A DNA stretch of 16,180 nucleotides from an uncultured Erysipelotrichaceae bacterium (GTDB taxonomy: Bacteria; Bacillota_I; Bacilli_A; RF39; UBA660). Each line of letters starts with the position of its first letter. Positions within the stretch are counted from its first letter, which is position 1. A program made the position numbers and the translations under genes. A model generated the notes under the pieces. It saw nothing but the letters and a program-made list of their open reading frames with translations, had not been told where the DNA came from and searched no databases. Below, piece after piece: positions 1 through 8,321 of this stretch. The DNA is taken from contig CACXEC010000009.1 in assembly GCA_902766545.1 (NCBI GenBank), forward strand, positions 1 through 16,180, given 5' to 3'.

Positions 1-35
1 CCTTTGTTTAAAAAAATTTTATCATCTAAATTCAT
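1..35 (-). CDS. 5' end of an unidentified gene (partial)
   Basis: Eleven codons are visible before the window edge, beginning MNLDDKIFLNK. The ATG at 35-33 overlaps the stop codon of the upstream methyltransferase gene as TAATG. The same one-base coupling is seen at the two preceding junctions of this operon, and this is the main reason for accepting the start. Too little is present to name a product. It is presumably the fourth gene of the der operon. Confidence 0.55.
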   Translation of the reverse strand, partial: MNLDDKIFLNK

Positions 36-751
36 TATTTGCCACCCAATTCATACATTAAAATACTTGCTGATACCCCTGCATTTAAGCTCTCACAAGA
101 CTTATTCATTTTAATATAAAGTTTTTTATCGCATAAGGCTTTTAAACTGTCTTTCATTCCACTAGCTTCTGATCCAATTATAAGTGCGTGTTTATCCTCT
201 TCTTTAAATGGAAAAATACCTCCTGTAACATCAGAGCCATAAATCTTGTATCCCCTATTTTTTAGTTTTAGTATTATTTGCTCTAAATCATCAATAACAA
301 TATTAATATTAAAGAGCATTCCTTCACTACTTCTTACCACTTTAGGATTATAAATATCTACTGATTCTTTAGATAAACAAATTGTTTCATAGTTAAATGC
401 AATGGCACTTCTAATAATAGTGCCCAGATTTCCAGGATCTTTAATATCATCTAACATAATAACATTGCCTACAATATTACTAGATCGTTTAATATAACAA
501 ATGGCAACTACTTTAGGATTAGAATTTAAATTAGAAACCTTTTTTAATATTTCATCTGTAACATATGTAACATTACCATAAATATTCTCTTCACCAATTA
601 AAAGTAGAATTTCCTTTACTATTTCTTTTTTTAATGCTTCTTCAACTAGATGAGTACCTGATGCAATAAACAAGCCATATTCCTCACGATACTTTTTATC
701 ATTTAATTTTGTATATAACTTAATTCTTTCGTTATTTATAGATTCAATCAT
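35..751 (-). CDS. SpoU/TrmH-family RNA 2'-O-methyltransferase
   Basis: The 238-residue product is predicted to transfer a methyl group from S-adenosylmethionine to a ribose 2'-OH in rRNA or tRNA, in the cytoplasm. All three SPOUT (trefoil-knot) motifs are visible: DPGNLGTIIRSA at residues 105-116, IIGSEASGM at 191-199, and the C-terminal IKMNKSCESLNAG block from about 213. The first ~85 residues look like the substrate-binding domain of the TrmH/RlmB branch (RNA_2'-O-Me substrate-binding type). Motif 2 reads GSEASG where GNEGxG is usual, a mild deviation that keeps the Glu. The start codon overlaps the stop of the upstream metallopeptidase gene (TAATG), so the two are translationally coupled. 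The exact target nucleotide (RlmB-like, TrmH-like or YsgA-like) cannot be decided from sequence alone. Confidence 0.9.
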   Translation of the reverse strand: MIESINNERIKLYTKLNDKKYREEYGLFIASGTHLVEEALKKEIVKEILLLIGEENIYGNVTYVTDEILKKVSNLNSNPKVVAICYIKRSSNIVGNVIMLDDIKDPGNLGTIIRSAIAFNYETICLSKESVDIYNPKVVRSSEGMLFNINIVIDDLEQIILKLKNRGYKIYGSDVTGGIFPFKEEDKHALIIGSEASGMKDSLKALCDKKLYIKMNKSCESLNAGVSASILMYELGGK

Positions 752-1380
752 TAATAATTTAATTCCTTTCTCGCTTTTTTATAATATGGATAATGCTTCG
801 ATACTTCGCACCAAAAGGCAGCACTGTGATTCATATGCTTGAAATGAGATAGTTCATGAACAATAACATAATCAATTAAATGAACATCTTTGGTAATTAA
901 TTCAGTATTTAGTGTCACACTCATACTTTTAATATTACAAACTCCCCATTTTGAAGTCATTTTTCTTACCTTTAGTTTAAAATCTGGTATGTCATTAAAG
1001 CATGTCTTTATACTGTCAACTCTAACTTTAAAAACATCATAAGCAAGACTATAGATATATTTTTGAGCAGTTTCTATATCTTTAGCATAGATACAATCAT
1101 TATTAATATAAGTATCGCCTTCAGAAATAATCAGATCTAATTTATTACCAAGATAATAAATATCTTGCTTTCTTTCTCTTTTTTGAAGCTCACTTTGATA
1201 CATTTTTATTATCAATTTATCGTTTTTAATGAGCAACTTTTCAATATATGATTTACTTACTATTTTAGGAGCTGAAACATGCACTACAAGATCATCTTTT
1301 ACTCTAAAATATATATTTTTTATTCTTTTATATTCAATTATATATGGATATTCATGATTATCAATTATAATTTTATCCAT
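751..1380 (-). CDS. YgjP-type M48-like metallopeptidase domain protein
   Basis: The 209-residue cytoplasmic protein belongs to the YgjP/DUF45 metal-dependent hydrolase group. The zinc site is clear: HELSH at residues 175-179 with the third histidine at 185 (HMNHSAAFW), preceded by SKWGVCN at 143-149, which is typical of the group. No signal peptide or membrane segment is seen. Family members are annotated as predicted metallopeptidases, and one E. coli member has been described as a nucleotide pyrophosphatase, so the substrate here is open. It sits between der and a SpoU methyltransferase with one-base TAATG overlaps on both sides, so it is made together with two RNA/ribosome-maturation proteins. 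That is only weak evidence for a role in the same process. Confidence 0.85.
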   Translation of the reverse strand: MDKIIIDNHEYPYIIEYKRIKNIYFRVKDDLVVHVSAPKIVSKSYIEKLLIKNDKLIIKMYQSELQKRERKQDIYYLGNKLDLIISEGDTYINNDCIYAKDIETAQKYIYSLAYDVFKVRVDSIKTCFNDIPDFKLKVRKMTSKWGVCNIKSMSVTLNTELITKDVHLIDYVIVHELSHFKHMNHSAAFWCEVSKHYPYYKKARKELNY

Positions 1381-2702
1381 TATATATCACTTGCTTTATC
1401 ACCTTTAGGAGTAAATTTAAACTCAATTGGAGTTCCAGTAAAGTCAAAATTATCTCTTATTTGGTTTTCTAAATATCGTTCATAACTAAAATGGATTAAA
1501 TTCTTGTCGTTAATCATAAATTCAAATTTAGGAGGTTTCGTATCGCATTGATGAGCAAAATATATTTTTAGTCTTCTCCCCTTATATGATGGTGGTTCAT
1601 GATACATTACTGCATCTCTAATTACTTCATTTAATGCGCTGGTTTTAATTTCTTTTTTAGAGTTTTCATATGCTTTTATGATTTCTGGCATTAAAGTATG
1701 AATGCGCGATTTTGTCTTAGCAGATAAAAAAACCGTATTTACATATGGAATAAATTGAAAATTATCTTTTATGTCTTTATTCCACTTTTTCATTTCGGTA
1801 TCTTTATTATCAATTAAGTCCCATTTATTGACGACAAGAACAATAGCTTTACCGGCTTCTAGGGCATATGACAAGATATGTTTGTCATGCTCAATTATTC
1901 CTTCTTCAGCATTAATCACTAATACACAAACATCACTTCTTTCAATAGCTTTTAGACTTCTTAAGACACTATATTTTTCAATATTTTCATAAATCTTGCC
2001 TTTTTTGCGCATACCAGCAGTGTCTATAACAATAAAGTCTTCTTTTTCATAGGTGAATTTTGTATCAATTGCATCTCTAGTTGTTCCAGCAATGTCAGAA
2101 ACAATTACTCTATCTTCATTTAATAAAGCATTTATAAGCGAGCTTTTACCAACATTCGGTCTTCCAATAATTGAAAACTTTAATATAGCATCATCTTCAT
2201 TAGTTGTATAAGGATTAAAATCTTTGGTTATTTCATCAAGTAATTCATCGATTCCTCGCTTGTGTTCGGCACTTATAGCTACATATTTATCAAATCCTAG
2301 TTCAAAATAGTTATATATATTTTCATCATGCTTTTTGTCATCTAATTTATTAACAGCAACAATTACTTTTTTACTTACTTTTTGAAGCATCTTAGCAATT
2401 AATAAATCATTACTTGTTAATTCTTCTTTTCCATCAATAACAAAAACAATTATGTCTGATTCATCAATTGCAAGTTCAGCTTGAACTTTTATATTTTCAT
2501 TAAAAGTCTCTTTAGCTAAATCAATACCGCCTGTATCAATTAAATTAAAAGATTTATCATTATAGTTAACAATACCATATATTCGATCTCTGGTTACGCC
2601 AGGCATATCATCAATTATAGCTTTTTTTTCATTTATAAGCCTATTAAATAAAGTGGATTTACCAGTATTTGGCCTTCCAATTAAACAAACAGTTTTACGC
2701 AT
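1380..2702 (-). CDS. der: Ribosome-assembly GTPase Der (EngA)
   Basis: Der is an essential tandem GTPase for maturation of the 50S subunit. The 440 residues match the usual length. G domain 1 has GRPNTGKST at 9-17, DTGG at 56-59 and NKLD at 118-121. G domain 2 has GRPNVGKSS at 180-188, DTAGMRKKG from 227 and NKWD at 292-295. The C-terminal ~90 residues (YKGRRLKIYFAHQ and following) are the KH-like RNA-binding domain. The ATG at 2702 follows AAAGGGCGTGAT. It is the first gene of the operon der > metallopeptidase > methyltransferase. The terminator of the prepilin gene lies just upstream, so der needs its own promoter. A weak TTCCTT-17-TAAAAT can be read between about 2726 and 2768 on this strand, but it overlaps that terminator and is not convincing. 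Confidence 0.97.
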   Translation of the reverse strand: MRKTVCLIGRPNTGKSTLFNRLINEKKAIIDDMPGVTRDRIYGIVNYNDKSFNLIDTGGIDLAKETFNENIKVQAELAIDESDIIVFVIDGKEELTSNDLLIAKMLQKVSKKVIVAVNKLDDKKHDENIYNYFELGFDKYVAISAEHKRGIDELLDEITKDFNPYTTNEDDAILKFSIIGRPNVGKSSLINALLNEDRVIVSDIAGTTRDAIDTKFTYEKEDFIVIDTAGMRKKGKIYENIEKYSVLRSLKAIERSDVCVLVINAEEGIIEHDKHILSYALEAGKAIVLVVNKWDLIDNKDTEMKKWNKDIKDNFQFIPYVNTVFLSAKTKSRIHTLMPEIIKAYENSKKEIKTSALNEVIRDAVMYHEPPSYKGRRLKIYFAHQCDTKPPKFEFMINDKNLIHFSYERYLENQIRDNFDFTGTPIEFKFTPKGDKASDI

Positions 2703-2744
2703 AATATCACGCCCTTTGCCACTTAAAATTTTATCATAAATATT

Positions 2745-2767
2745 AAAAAAAAGGAAGCATAGCTTCC
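2745..2767 (-). terminator. Rho-independent terminator of the ysxC-prepilin operon
   Basis: On the minus strand GGAAGC (2767-2762), loop TAT and GCTTCC (2758-2753) form a hairpin, followed directly by eight T (2752-2745). It lies 19 bases past the stop of the prepilin gene and 43 bases before the der start codon. Confidence 0.8.
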
Positions 2768-2785
2768 CTTAAATTGATAACTATT

Positions 2786-4270
2786 TTACTGAAGATCATC
2801 GCCATGAGTAAAGCAATTGTAATCATAACTATAGAAAAAGCTTGTTACACCACTTCCAGCATAGTAATAAGATAGATTTGAACCGCTGTATGTTTTAATA
2901 ATGTTACCTGATTCTCTTTTACGGAATGCATAACAGTTTTTATTTCCGGATTTAGTACTTAACGTATATGTACCTGCAGATCCTCCTGAACTGTTAGCTG
3001 CCTTAAATGCTTCTCCAGAAATATAACAACCAGTATCTGTTTTATACCAATTTATTATGTTTGAATAAGCCTCACTTGATATATAATATGGTCTTAACCA
3101 TACATTTGAATTGGCAGTATATTTCGTTTTAACTGTTAAGTTACTGTAATAATCAGGGTCTATTTGTGGCTGACTAAGGCAATATACGTAATCATCTAAT
3201 ATTTTATAATTTAAATATACTTCATCAGCATCCATAGTTGACCATGATGGTCCGGTCTCATTAGTTTCATCATAATTTCTAAAGTGTTTATTGTTTTTAC
3301 TTGAATCTATATATATGTAGTCGTTAGAATTTAGTGAAATATGTGTTTTATATGGACTGCCTGTAGGAATATTGCTCTTATAATACATAGGAATTCTTAC
3401 AATGCTTGCGTAACCATCGTTATTCCATGCTCTAACAATTAAAAACTTTCTTGGTGTACTTGCTGAAATTGTTTGACCACTGGTTATTTCTGTTGCATTC
3501 CCATCCTTTGCAGGGATAGCTCCAATACTATTTGTAATAACTAATTTAATTTTTTGAACTCCACTTTCAGCATCTGTTGCCTCAACTTTAGCACTAAAAT
3601 TTTGATTACGATAAAATGAAGACCAATTAGGGGTTACCTTAATTACAGGTGGTGTTTCATCATAATTTGGAATAACTATTACAGGAGGCTGAGTTGTTGT
3701 AGTTGAAGTTTTCTTTGTGGTGCTTGTTGTTTTTGTTGTTGAAGTTGAAGTTTTCTTTGTGGTAGTAGTCGATCCACTTGTTTGTGTTACTCTTGTTGTT
3801 CTTGAAGTCGTAGTTTTCTTTGGTCTAGTTGTTGCGTCAGGTGAAACGCTTGATAGTAGATCACCCGATATTGAAATACTTTTATTTATGGAATTATATG
3901 ATATTATGAATTGTTCACTTGATATATCACTTTTATCTACTGGATTTATAACTTTATTATCCTCATCATATTTTATTATTCCTGTATTAGCCATATCTTT
4001 CATGGTTGTAGTACATGTATATATATCATTTCTATTTGTACATGTCATATTTAGACAGCCTGATCCTGACGATTGAACGAAACATTTTTTATTATTTTGA
4101 GACCAAAGCATTAAAGACTGCTCAGCAAGTTCTACCTTTGTTTTCAACATTTTTTCTTTGGTTTTTTTACTTGAATTAGTAATTGCTGGAACTGCTATTA
4201 CCATTATTATTCCAAGTAAAACAATTACTGCTAGTAATTCGACTAATGTAAAGCCCTTTTTATTCTTCAA
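2786..4270 (-). CDS. Large prepilin-like protein, Thr-rich linker plus C-terminal domain
   Basis: The product begins MKNKKGFTLVELLAVIVLLG, a textbook type IV prepilin signal: cleavage after Gly6, Phe at +1, Glu at +5, then a hydrophobic helix. It should be processed by a prepilin peptidase and held in, or assembled from, the membrane. After a ~100-residue pilin-like part with several Cys comes a linker of ~50 residues made mostly of Thr, Ser and Lys. An Ig-like stretch follows (DETPPVIKV to ATDAESGVQ), then a Tyr/Ser/Asn-rich C-terminal domain with more Cys. At 494 residues it is about three times a normal pilin. I chose the TTG start at 4270 because AGAAAGTGGTGATC just upstream mimics the anti-Shine-Dalgarno complement; a GTG at 4282 would add four residues. 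The gene overlaps the end of ysxC by 11 bases. No other pilus gene is in the window. Function unknown; surface display or adhesion is a guess. Confidence 0.85.
   Translation of the reverse strand: MKNKKGFTLVELLAVIVLLGIIMVIAVPAITNSSKKTKEKMLKTKVELAEQSLMLWSQNNKKCFVQSSGSGCLNMTCTNRNDIYTCTTTMKDMANTGIIKYDEDNKVINPVDKSDISSEQFIISYNSINKSISISGDLLSSVSPDATTRPKKTTTSRTTRVTQTSGSTTTTKKTSTSTTKTTSTTKKTSTTTTQPPVIVIPNYDETPPVIKVTPNWSSFYRNQNFSAKVEATDAESGVQKIKLVITNSIGAIPAKDGNATEITSGQTISASTPRKFLIVRAWNNDGYASIVRIPMYYKSNIPTGSPYKTHISLNSNDYIYIDSSKNNKHFRNYDETNETGPSWSTMDADEVYLNYKILDDYVYCLSQPQIDPDYYSNLTVKTKYTANSNVWLRPYYISSEAYSNIINWYKTDTGCYISGEAFKAANSSGGSAGTYTLSTKSGNKNCYAFRKRESGNIIKTYSGSNLSYYYAGSGVTSFFYSYDYNCFTHGDDLQ
3701..3763. 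repeat. Duplicated 21-base unit in the Thr-linker coding region
   Basis: The plus-strand sequence agttgaagtt ttctttgtggt occurs at 3701-3721 and again at 3743-3763, exactly. It lies in low-complexity DNA (about 3690-3840) that encodes the Thr/Ser/Lys linker of the prepilin-like protein. Such repeats can vary in copy number by slippage, which would change the linker length in frame. Confidence 0.75.
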
Positions 4271-4865
4271 ATTGATCACCACTTTCTAAATATTTGGCAA
4301 TTATATTATATATTTCATCTTTTCCTTTTTTTGTTATACTTGAAAAATATACTATTTTATCATTATCATCTAAGTTTAATGTACTATTTATTATTTTAAG
4401 ATTTTTATCTCTTTGATTTGCTTTTATTTTGTCATATTTGGTTGCAACTATTGTGACTGGAACGTGGTAATATTTTAGGTAATTATACATTAAAATATCA
4501 TCTTCTGTTGGTTTAATTCTAGAATCAACTAACATAAAGACTAAACGCATATTTTCTCTGGTTTTAAGATATTCTTCAATCATTAGTCCAAATTTTTTCT
4601 GGGTTGCCTTATCAACATATGCATAACCATAACCTGGAACATCAACTAAGTAAAATTTGTCATTACAAATATAAAAGTTTAATGTTTGAGTCTTACCAGG
4701 GGTACTTGATGTTTTAGCATAGTTTTTTCTCCCAATTAAGGCATTAATAAAACTACTTTTACCCACATTACTTCTACCAACAAGTAAGAACTCTGGCTTT
4801 AAGTCTGTAGGATACTGACTAGTCCTAACAGCAACAACACTTAAATCTGAATTTTCTATTTTCAT
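4260..4865 (-). CDS. ysxC: Ribosome-biogenesis GTPase YsxC (EngB)
   Basis: This is a single-domain GTPase needed for late 50S assembly. Motifs: GRSNVGKSS from residue 30 (P-loop), a STPGKTQT stretch (G2), DVPGYGYA (G3) and TKYDK (G4, with the Thr usual in this family). The 201 residues from ATG 4865 match the family length, and the N-terminus MKIENSDLSVVAV aligns with the usual start. An in-frame GTG at 4874 would add three residues, but it lies inside the likely ribosome site GAGTGAT. First gene of an operon with the overlapping prepilin-like gene; its promoter is back to back with that of recU. Confidence 0.96.
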   Translation of the reverse strand: MKIENSDLSVVAVRTSQYPTDLKPEFLLVGRSNVGKSSFINALIGRKNYAKTSSTPGKTQTLNFYICNDKFYLVDVPGYGYAYVDKATQKKFGLMIEEYLKTRENMRLVFMLVDSRIKPTEDDILMYNYLKYYHVPVTIVATKYDKIKANQRDKNLKIINSTLNLDDNDKIVYFSSITKKGKDEIYNIIAKYLESGDQFEE

Positions 4866-4882
4866 ATATATCACTCAAAATT

Positions 4883-4911
4883 ATTATATAAAAAATGTTA
4901 AAATAATGCAA
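4883..4911 (-). promoter_or_regulatory. Sigma-A-type promoter of ysxC
   Basis: On the minus strand TTGCAT (4911-4906), a 17-base spacer and TATAAT (4888-4883). The -10 hexamer is perfect and the spacing ideal. The predicted transcript start, near 4876, leaves a very short leader before ATG 4865. Confidence 0.6.
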
Positions 4912-4927
4912 ACATTTAGATTATCTA

Positions 4928-4956
4928 TGGAAAAACTTTACTTAATAAAGTATAAT
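4928..4956 (+). promoter_or_regulatory. Sigma-A-type promoter of recU-PBP
   Basis: TGGAAA (4928-4933), a 17-base spacer and TATAAT (4951-4956), placed 20 bases before the recU start codon. The -35 matches the consensus at four of six positions. It diverges from the ysxC promoter. Confidence 0.55.
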
Positions 4957-4975
4957 TTATATTGGTGAGGTAGAT

Positions 4976-5542
4976 TTGTTATATCCAAATAATATTAAAA
5001 AGAAACAGATTAGTAAAAACATTTCTTATGGTAATAGAGGAATGGATTTAGAGTACTTAATTAATGAAGCAAATAACTATTATTTAGCCAATGATATAGC
5101 AATAATATATAAGCGCCCTACCCCAATTCAAATAAATAAAGTTTCGTTTAAAAATGGTAAACCAGAAGTTATTAAAGGCTTATTTAATCAAAAATCAACC
5201 CTTGATTATGTAGGCATATATAAGGGGAAATATATTGACTTTGACGCCAAAAAAACACTTAATAAAACATCGTTTCCCCTTGATAATATTCATGATCATC
5301 AAATTAAGCATATCAAAAATGTTATAAATCATGGTGGAATATCATTTTTAATTATTGAAATTAATAATGGTATCTATTTACTCCCCGGAAATATACTAAT
5401 TGATTTTATTAGTAGAAACTTTCGTAAAAGCATACCTTATAACTATATAGTTGAAAATGGAACTTTAATTGAGTTTGGGTATTCACCAATTATTGATTAT
5501 ATACAAGCTGTAGACAGTGTTTATTTAAAAAAAGGAGAATAA
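4976..5542 (+). CDS. recU: Holliday junction resolvase RecU
   Basis: RecU cuts four-way DNA junctions during recombinational repair and chromosome segregation in Firmicutes. The 188-residue product shows the family blocks: NRGMDLE at 20-26, STLDYVGIYKGKYIDFDAKKT spanning 74-94 (metal-binding Asp77 and the D-x-K pair Asp90/Lys92; other members have E-x-K), then HDHQIKHI at 106-113. The start is TTG at 4976, placed five bases after the ribosome site GGTGAGG (4964-4970). The next gene, a class A PBP, starts one base after the recU stop, with its ribosome site AAAGGAG inside the recU coding end. The recU-PBP pairing is the same as in many Firmicutes. Confidence 0.95.
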   Translation: MLYPNNIKKKQISKNISYGNRGMDLEYLINEANNYYLANDIAIIYKRPTPIQINKVSFKNGKPEVIKGLFNQKSTLDYVGIYKGKYIDFDAKKTLNKTSFPLDNIHDHQIKHIKNVINHGGISFLIIEINNGIYLLPGNILIDFISRNFRKSIPYNYIVENGTLIEFGYSPIIDYIQAVDSVYLKKGE

Positions 5543-5543
5543 A

Positions 5544-8321
5544 ATGAGAAAACCCAAAATAAAAAAAGATTATAAATTAAAAAGTTCAAAAGTAAGAAGT
5601 GAATTTAATAAGTTTAAAAATAAATGGAAACAAAGTAATATTGGCGAAAAGATCTTAACTCTTATAATGTTAGTGATCGTAGGAGTATTTATATGTGGCA
5701 TTGCTTTCGTAGTTTATATAGTTATTTCTGCACCAGAATTTGATATTGAAAACCTTTATACTAAAGAAGCATCTATCATCTATGATGCCGAAGGTAATGA
5801 GATAGCAAGACTTGGTACAGAAAATCGAGAAAGGGTTACTTATGATGAACTACCAGAAGTATTTATTGATGCATTGGTAGCAACAGAAGATTCCAGATTC
5901 TTTCAACATAATGGTGTTGATATGGCAAGATTCTTAAAAGCTACTGTCGGCCAGTTACTTGGCAAAAGCGGCGCTGGAGGAGCTTCAACATTAACAATGC
6001 AAATTGCCAAACAAAGATTTAATGGTAATGAAGCTTCTGGTATTAAAGGAATTATAAGGAAATTTTCTGATATTTATATTTCAGTTTTTAAATTAGAAAA
6101 AAATTATACTAAGGAACAATTAATTGAGTTCTATGTAAATATTCCAGATTTAGGAAGCGGTTCTTTTGGAATTGAGCAAGCAAGTCAAACTTATTTTGGA
6201 AAATCAATCAGCGAAGTTACACTTCCTGAAGCGGCTATGTTAGTTGGTTTATTTCAAGCGCCAACAGCATATAATCCATTTAATTCAGTAAAAAAAGCAG
6301 AAGCTCGAAGAAATCAAGTTTTAAATCTAATGCAAAGACATGGTTATATTACGGCTGAGGAATGCGAAAATGCTAAAGCTACAAAAGTTGAAGATATGAT
6401 TAATAAGGGTGGAAAAGCCAAAAATAAATATCAAGGATTTATTAATACTGTAGTCGAAGAAGCTAAAAAGCGCACTGGTAAAAATCCTTATAATGTTTCA
6501 ATGAAAATTTATTCAACAATGGTTCCATCTAAGCAAGATGCTGTTAATGATATATATGATGGTGTATCATATACTTGGCCAAATGATGCAATTCAAGCAG
6601 GAATTGCTGTTACAGACGTTGATACTGGTGCTTTGATTGCTGTTGGAACAGGTCGAAATAAAGGTGAACTAGTATATAATTATGCAACAATGATAAAGAG
6701 ACATCCTGGTTCATCAGCTAAACCAATATTCGATTATGGACCAGCTATCGAATATTTAAACTGGTCTACTGGTACAACAATTGTAGATGATCAATATACA
6801 TATAGTAATGGCGGATATATGAAGAACTGGGATAACGGTTATAAAGGCATTATGACAGCTAAAACAGCTTTAGCAGCATCAAGAAATATTCCAGCGCTTC
6901 AAGCGTTTCAAGCGGTAAATCAAAGTGATATTAATAAATTTGTTACTGGTCTTGGTATTACTCCAGAATATGATAAAGTTGGATATATAAATGAATCTCA
7001 TAGTATCGGTGGTTTTGATGGCGTAAATCCTTTACAAATGGCTGCTGCATATGCTGCTTTTGCAAGAGGTGGTGTGTTTATCGAACCATATTCATTTACT
7101 AGAATAGAATTCTTGGATACTGGCGAAATATATACTGTTACACCAGAAAAAAGAACTGTAATGTCAGAAGCTACTGCATTTATGATTAATATGATTTTAA
7201 AATACGCTGTAGATTCTAACAATATTACTGCTGGATCAAAAAGTGGTACTGATATTGCAAGTAAAACAGGAACATCCACAGTTGATTCAGCTGCGATTAA
7301 AGCCAATGGTATAAAAGCAAGTGGCGTAATTGGTAATTCATGGCAGGTAACTTATTCTCCTAAATATGTTTGTGCTGTTTGGGTTGGTTATGATCAATTA
7401 ATTACAAAAGAACATTATTTAACTAGTAAAGTTGGTGGTGCTGCTCGTAAGAAATTATCTCAGATATTAACAAAAGGAATTCAAGAATCTGGCTATAAAT
7501 GGAAAAAGCCTTCTTCTGTAGTATCTGCAACTATTGAACTTGAAACGATACCATTAGCGTTAGCAAGTAATTATACGCCAGATAAACTAAAAAGTGTTGA
7601 ATATTTCAAATCTGGTACTGTTCCTGATGAAGAATCATTTAGATTTGCTCAACTTGCAAATCCAACTGATTTAAAAGCTAATTATACATTAGGCTCTGTT
7701 GAACTTACTTGGTCGGGAATAAAAACTCCAAATGCCATTGATGTAAACTATTTAACAGAATATTTTAAAAAAGGCTATAAAACTTTTGCAGATAAATATC
7801 TTAAAAAAAGACTTACTTATAATGAGGAGAATATTGGTACAAATGGATACCATGTATATATAAGTAATTCATCCGGGGGTTATACAGACTTAGGATTTAC
7901 TACTAATACTCATTATACTTATAATGGTAACATTACAGGCACAACTACTTTCTTAGTTAAATCTAGTTATTCTAAATTTAAGAGTAATATGAGCTCTGGA
8001 GTTAGTATTAAAATTACTCCAACTGGTGATATAACACCTAGTGCAACTAATAATTGGAAAGTAGAACTTAATGGTCCTAGTGAAATGAGTGTTCAAGAAT
8101 ACTATAACTTTATAAATTCCGGTGCTTCTGTTGTTAAAATAACAGATAGTGATTATGATGTTACTATTAATGCAAAAATTGCAACTACATGTTGGGATAG
8201 TAACAATGAAGAAACTTCTTGTGAAACACTAGACTGTAATAATAGCTATACTGTACAACATACTGCATTTTATAATAATAAAAGCAAAAGTGTTACTAGA
8301 TCATTAAGTACTGGATGTTAA
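5544..8321 (+). CDS. Class A penicillin-binding protein with C-terminal extension
   Basis: This bifunctional wall synthase polymerises and cross-links peptidoglycan at the outer face of the membrane. Residues 1-36 are basic and cytoplasmic, and 37-62 form the membrane anchor. The glycosyltransferase domain has EDSRFFQHNG at 115-124 (catalytic Glu115), GASTLTMQ at 146-153, RKFSD at 172-176 (canonical RKxxE, so Asp or a shifted residue replaces the Glu), KEQLIEFYVN at 190-199 and RRNQVL at 255-260. The transpeptidase domain has SSAK at 390-393 (Ser390 nucleophile), SRN at 446-448 and KTG at 574-576. After ~650 comes a fibronectin-like region with an insertion, then a terminal domain from about 830 with four Cys (883, 893, 898, 925), Cys925 being the last residue. 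At 925 residues it is long for PBP1. It is the partner of recU in the ponA-like position. Confidence 0.95.
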   Translation: MRKPKIKKDYKLKSSKVRSEFNKFKNKWKQSNIGEKILTLIMLVIVGVFICGIAFVVYIVISAPEFDIENLYTKEASIIYDAEGNEIARLGTENRERVTYDELPEVFIDALVATEDSRFFQHNGVDMARFLKATVGQLLGKSGAGGASTLTMQIAKQRFNGNEASGIKGIIRKFSDIYISVFKLEKNYTKEQLIEFYVNIPDLGSGSFGIEQASQTYFGKSISEVTLPEAAMLVGLFQAPTAYNPFNSVKKAEARRNQVLNLMQRHGYITAEECENAKATKVEDMINKGGKAKNKYQGFINTVVEEAKKRTGKNPYNVSMKIYSTMVPSKQDAVNDIYDGVSYTWPNDAIQAGIAVTDVDTGALIAVGTGRNKGELVYNYATMIKRHPGSSAKPIFDYGPAIEYLNWSTGTTIVDDQYTYSNGGYMKNWDNGYKGIMTAKTALAASRNIPALQAFQAVNQSDINKFVTGLGITPEYDKVGYINESHSIGGFDGVNPLQMAAAYAAFARGGVFIEPYSFTRIEFLDTGEIYTVTPEKRTVMSEATAFMINMILKYAVDSNNITAGSKSGTDIASKTGTSTVDSAAIKANGIKASGVIGNSWQVTYSPKYVCAVWVGYDQLITKEHYLTSKVGGAARKKLSQILTKGIQESGYKWKKPSSVVSATIELETIPLALASNYTPDKLKSVEYFKSGTVPDEESFRFAQLANPTDLKANYTLGSVELTWSGIKTPNAIDVNYLTEYFKKGYKTFADKYLKKRLTYNEENIGTNGYHVYISNSSGGYTDLGFTTNTHYTYNGNITGTTTFLVKSSYSKFKSNMSSGVSIKITPTGDITPSATNNWKVELNGPSEMSVQEYYNFINSGASVVKITDSDYDVTINAKIATTCWDSNNEETSCETLDCNNSYTVQHTAFYNNKSKSVTRSLSTGC

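Noticed and set aside
3717..4076. 119-codon plus-strand ORF rich in Val and Phe
   Set aside because: It is the antisense of the Thr-rich linker and pilin part of the prepilin-like gene. It has no ribosome site and repetitive composition.
2786..4282. Surface protein with LPxTG-type sorting signal
   Set aside because: The Thr-rich linker suggested it, but the C-terminus ends YSYDYNCFTHGDDLQ without a sorting motif or membrane segment. The anchor is the N-terminal prepilin helix.
6998..7306. 102-codon minus-strand ORF inside the PBP gene
   Set aside because: It is a shadow of the transpeptidase coding region on the opposite strand, with no family likeness.
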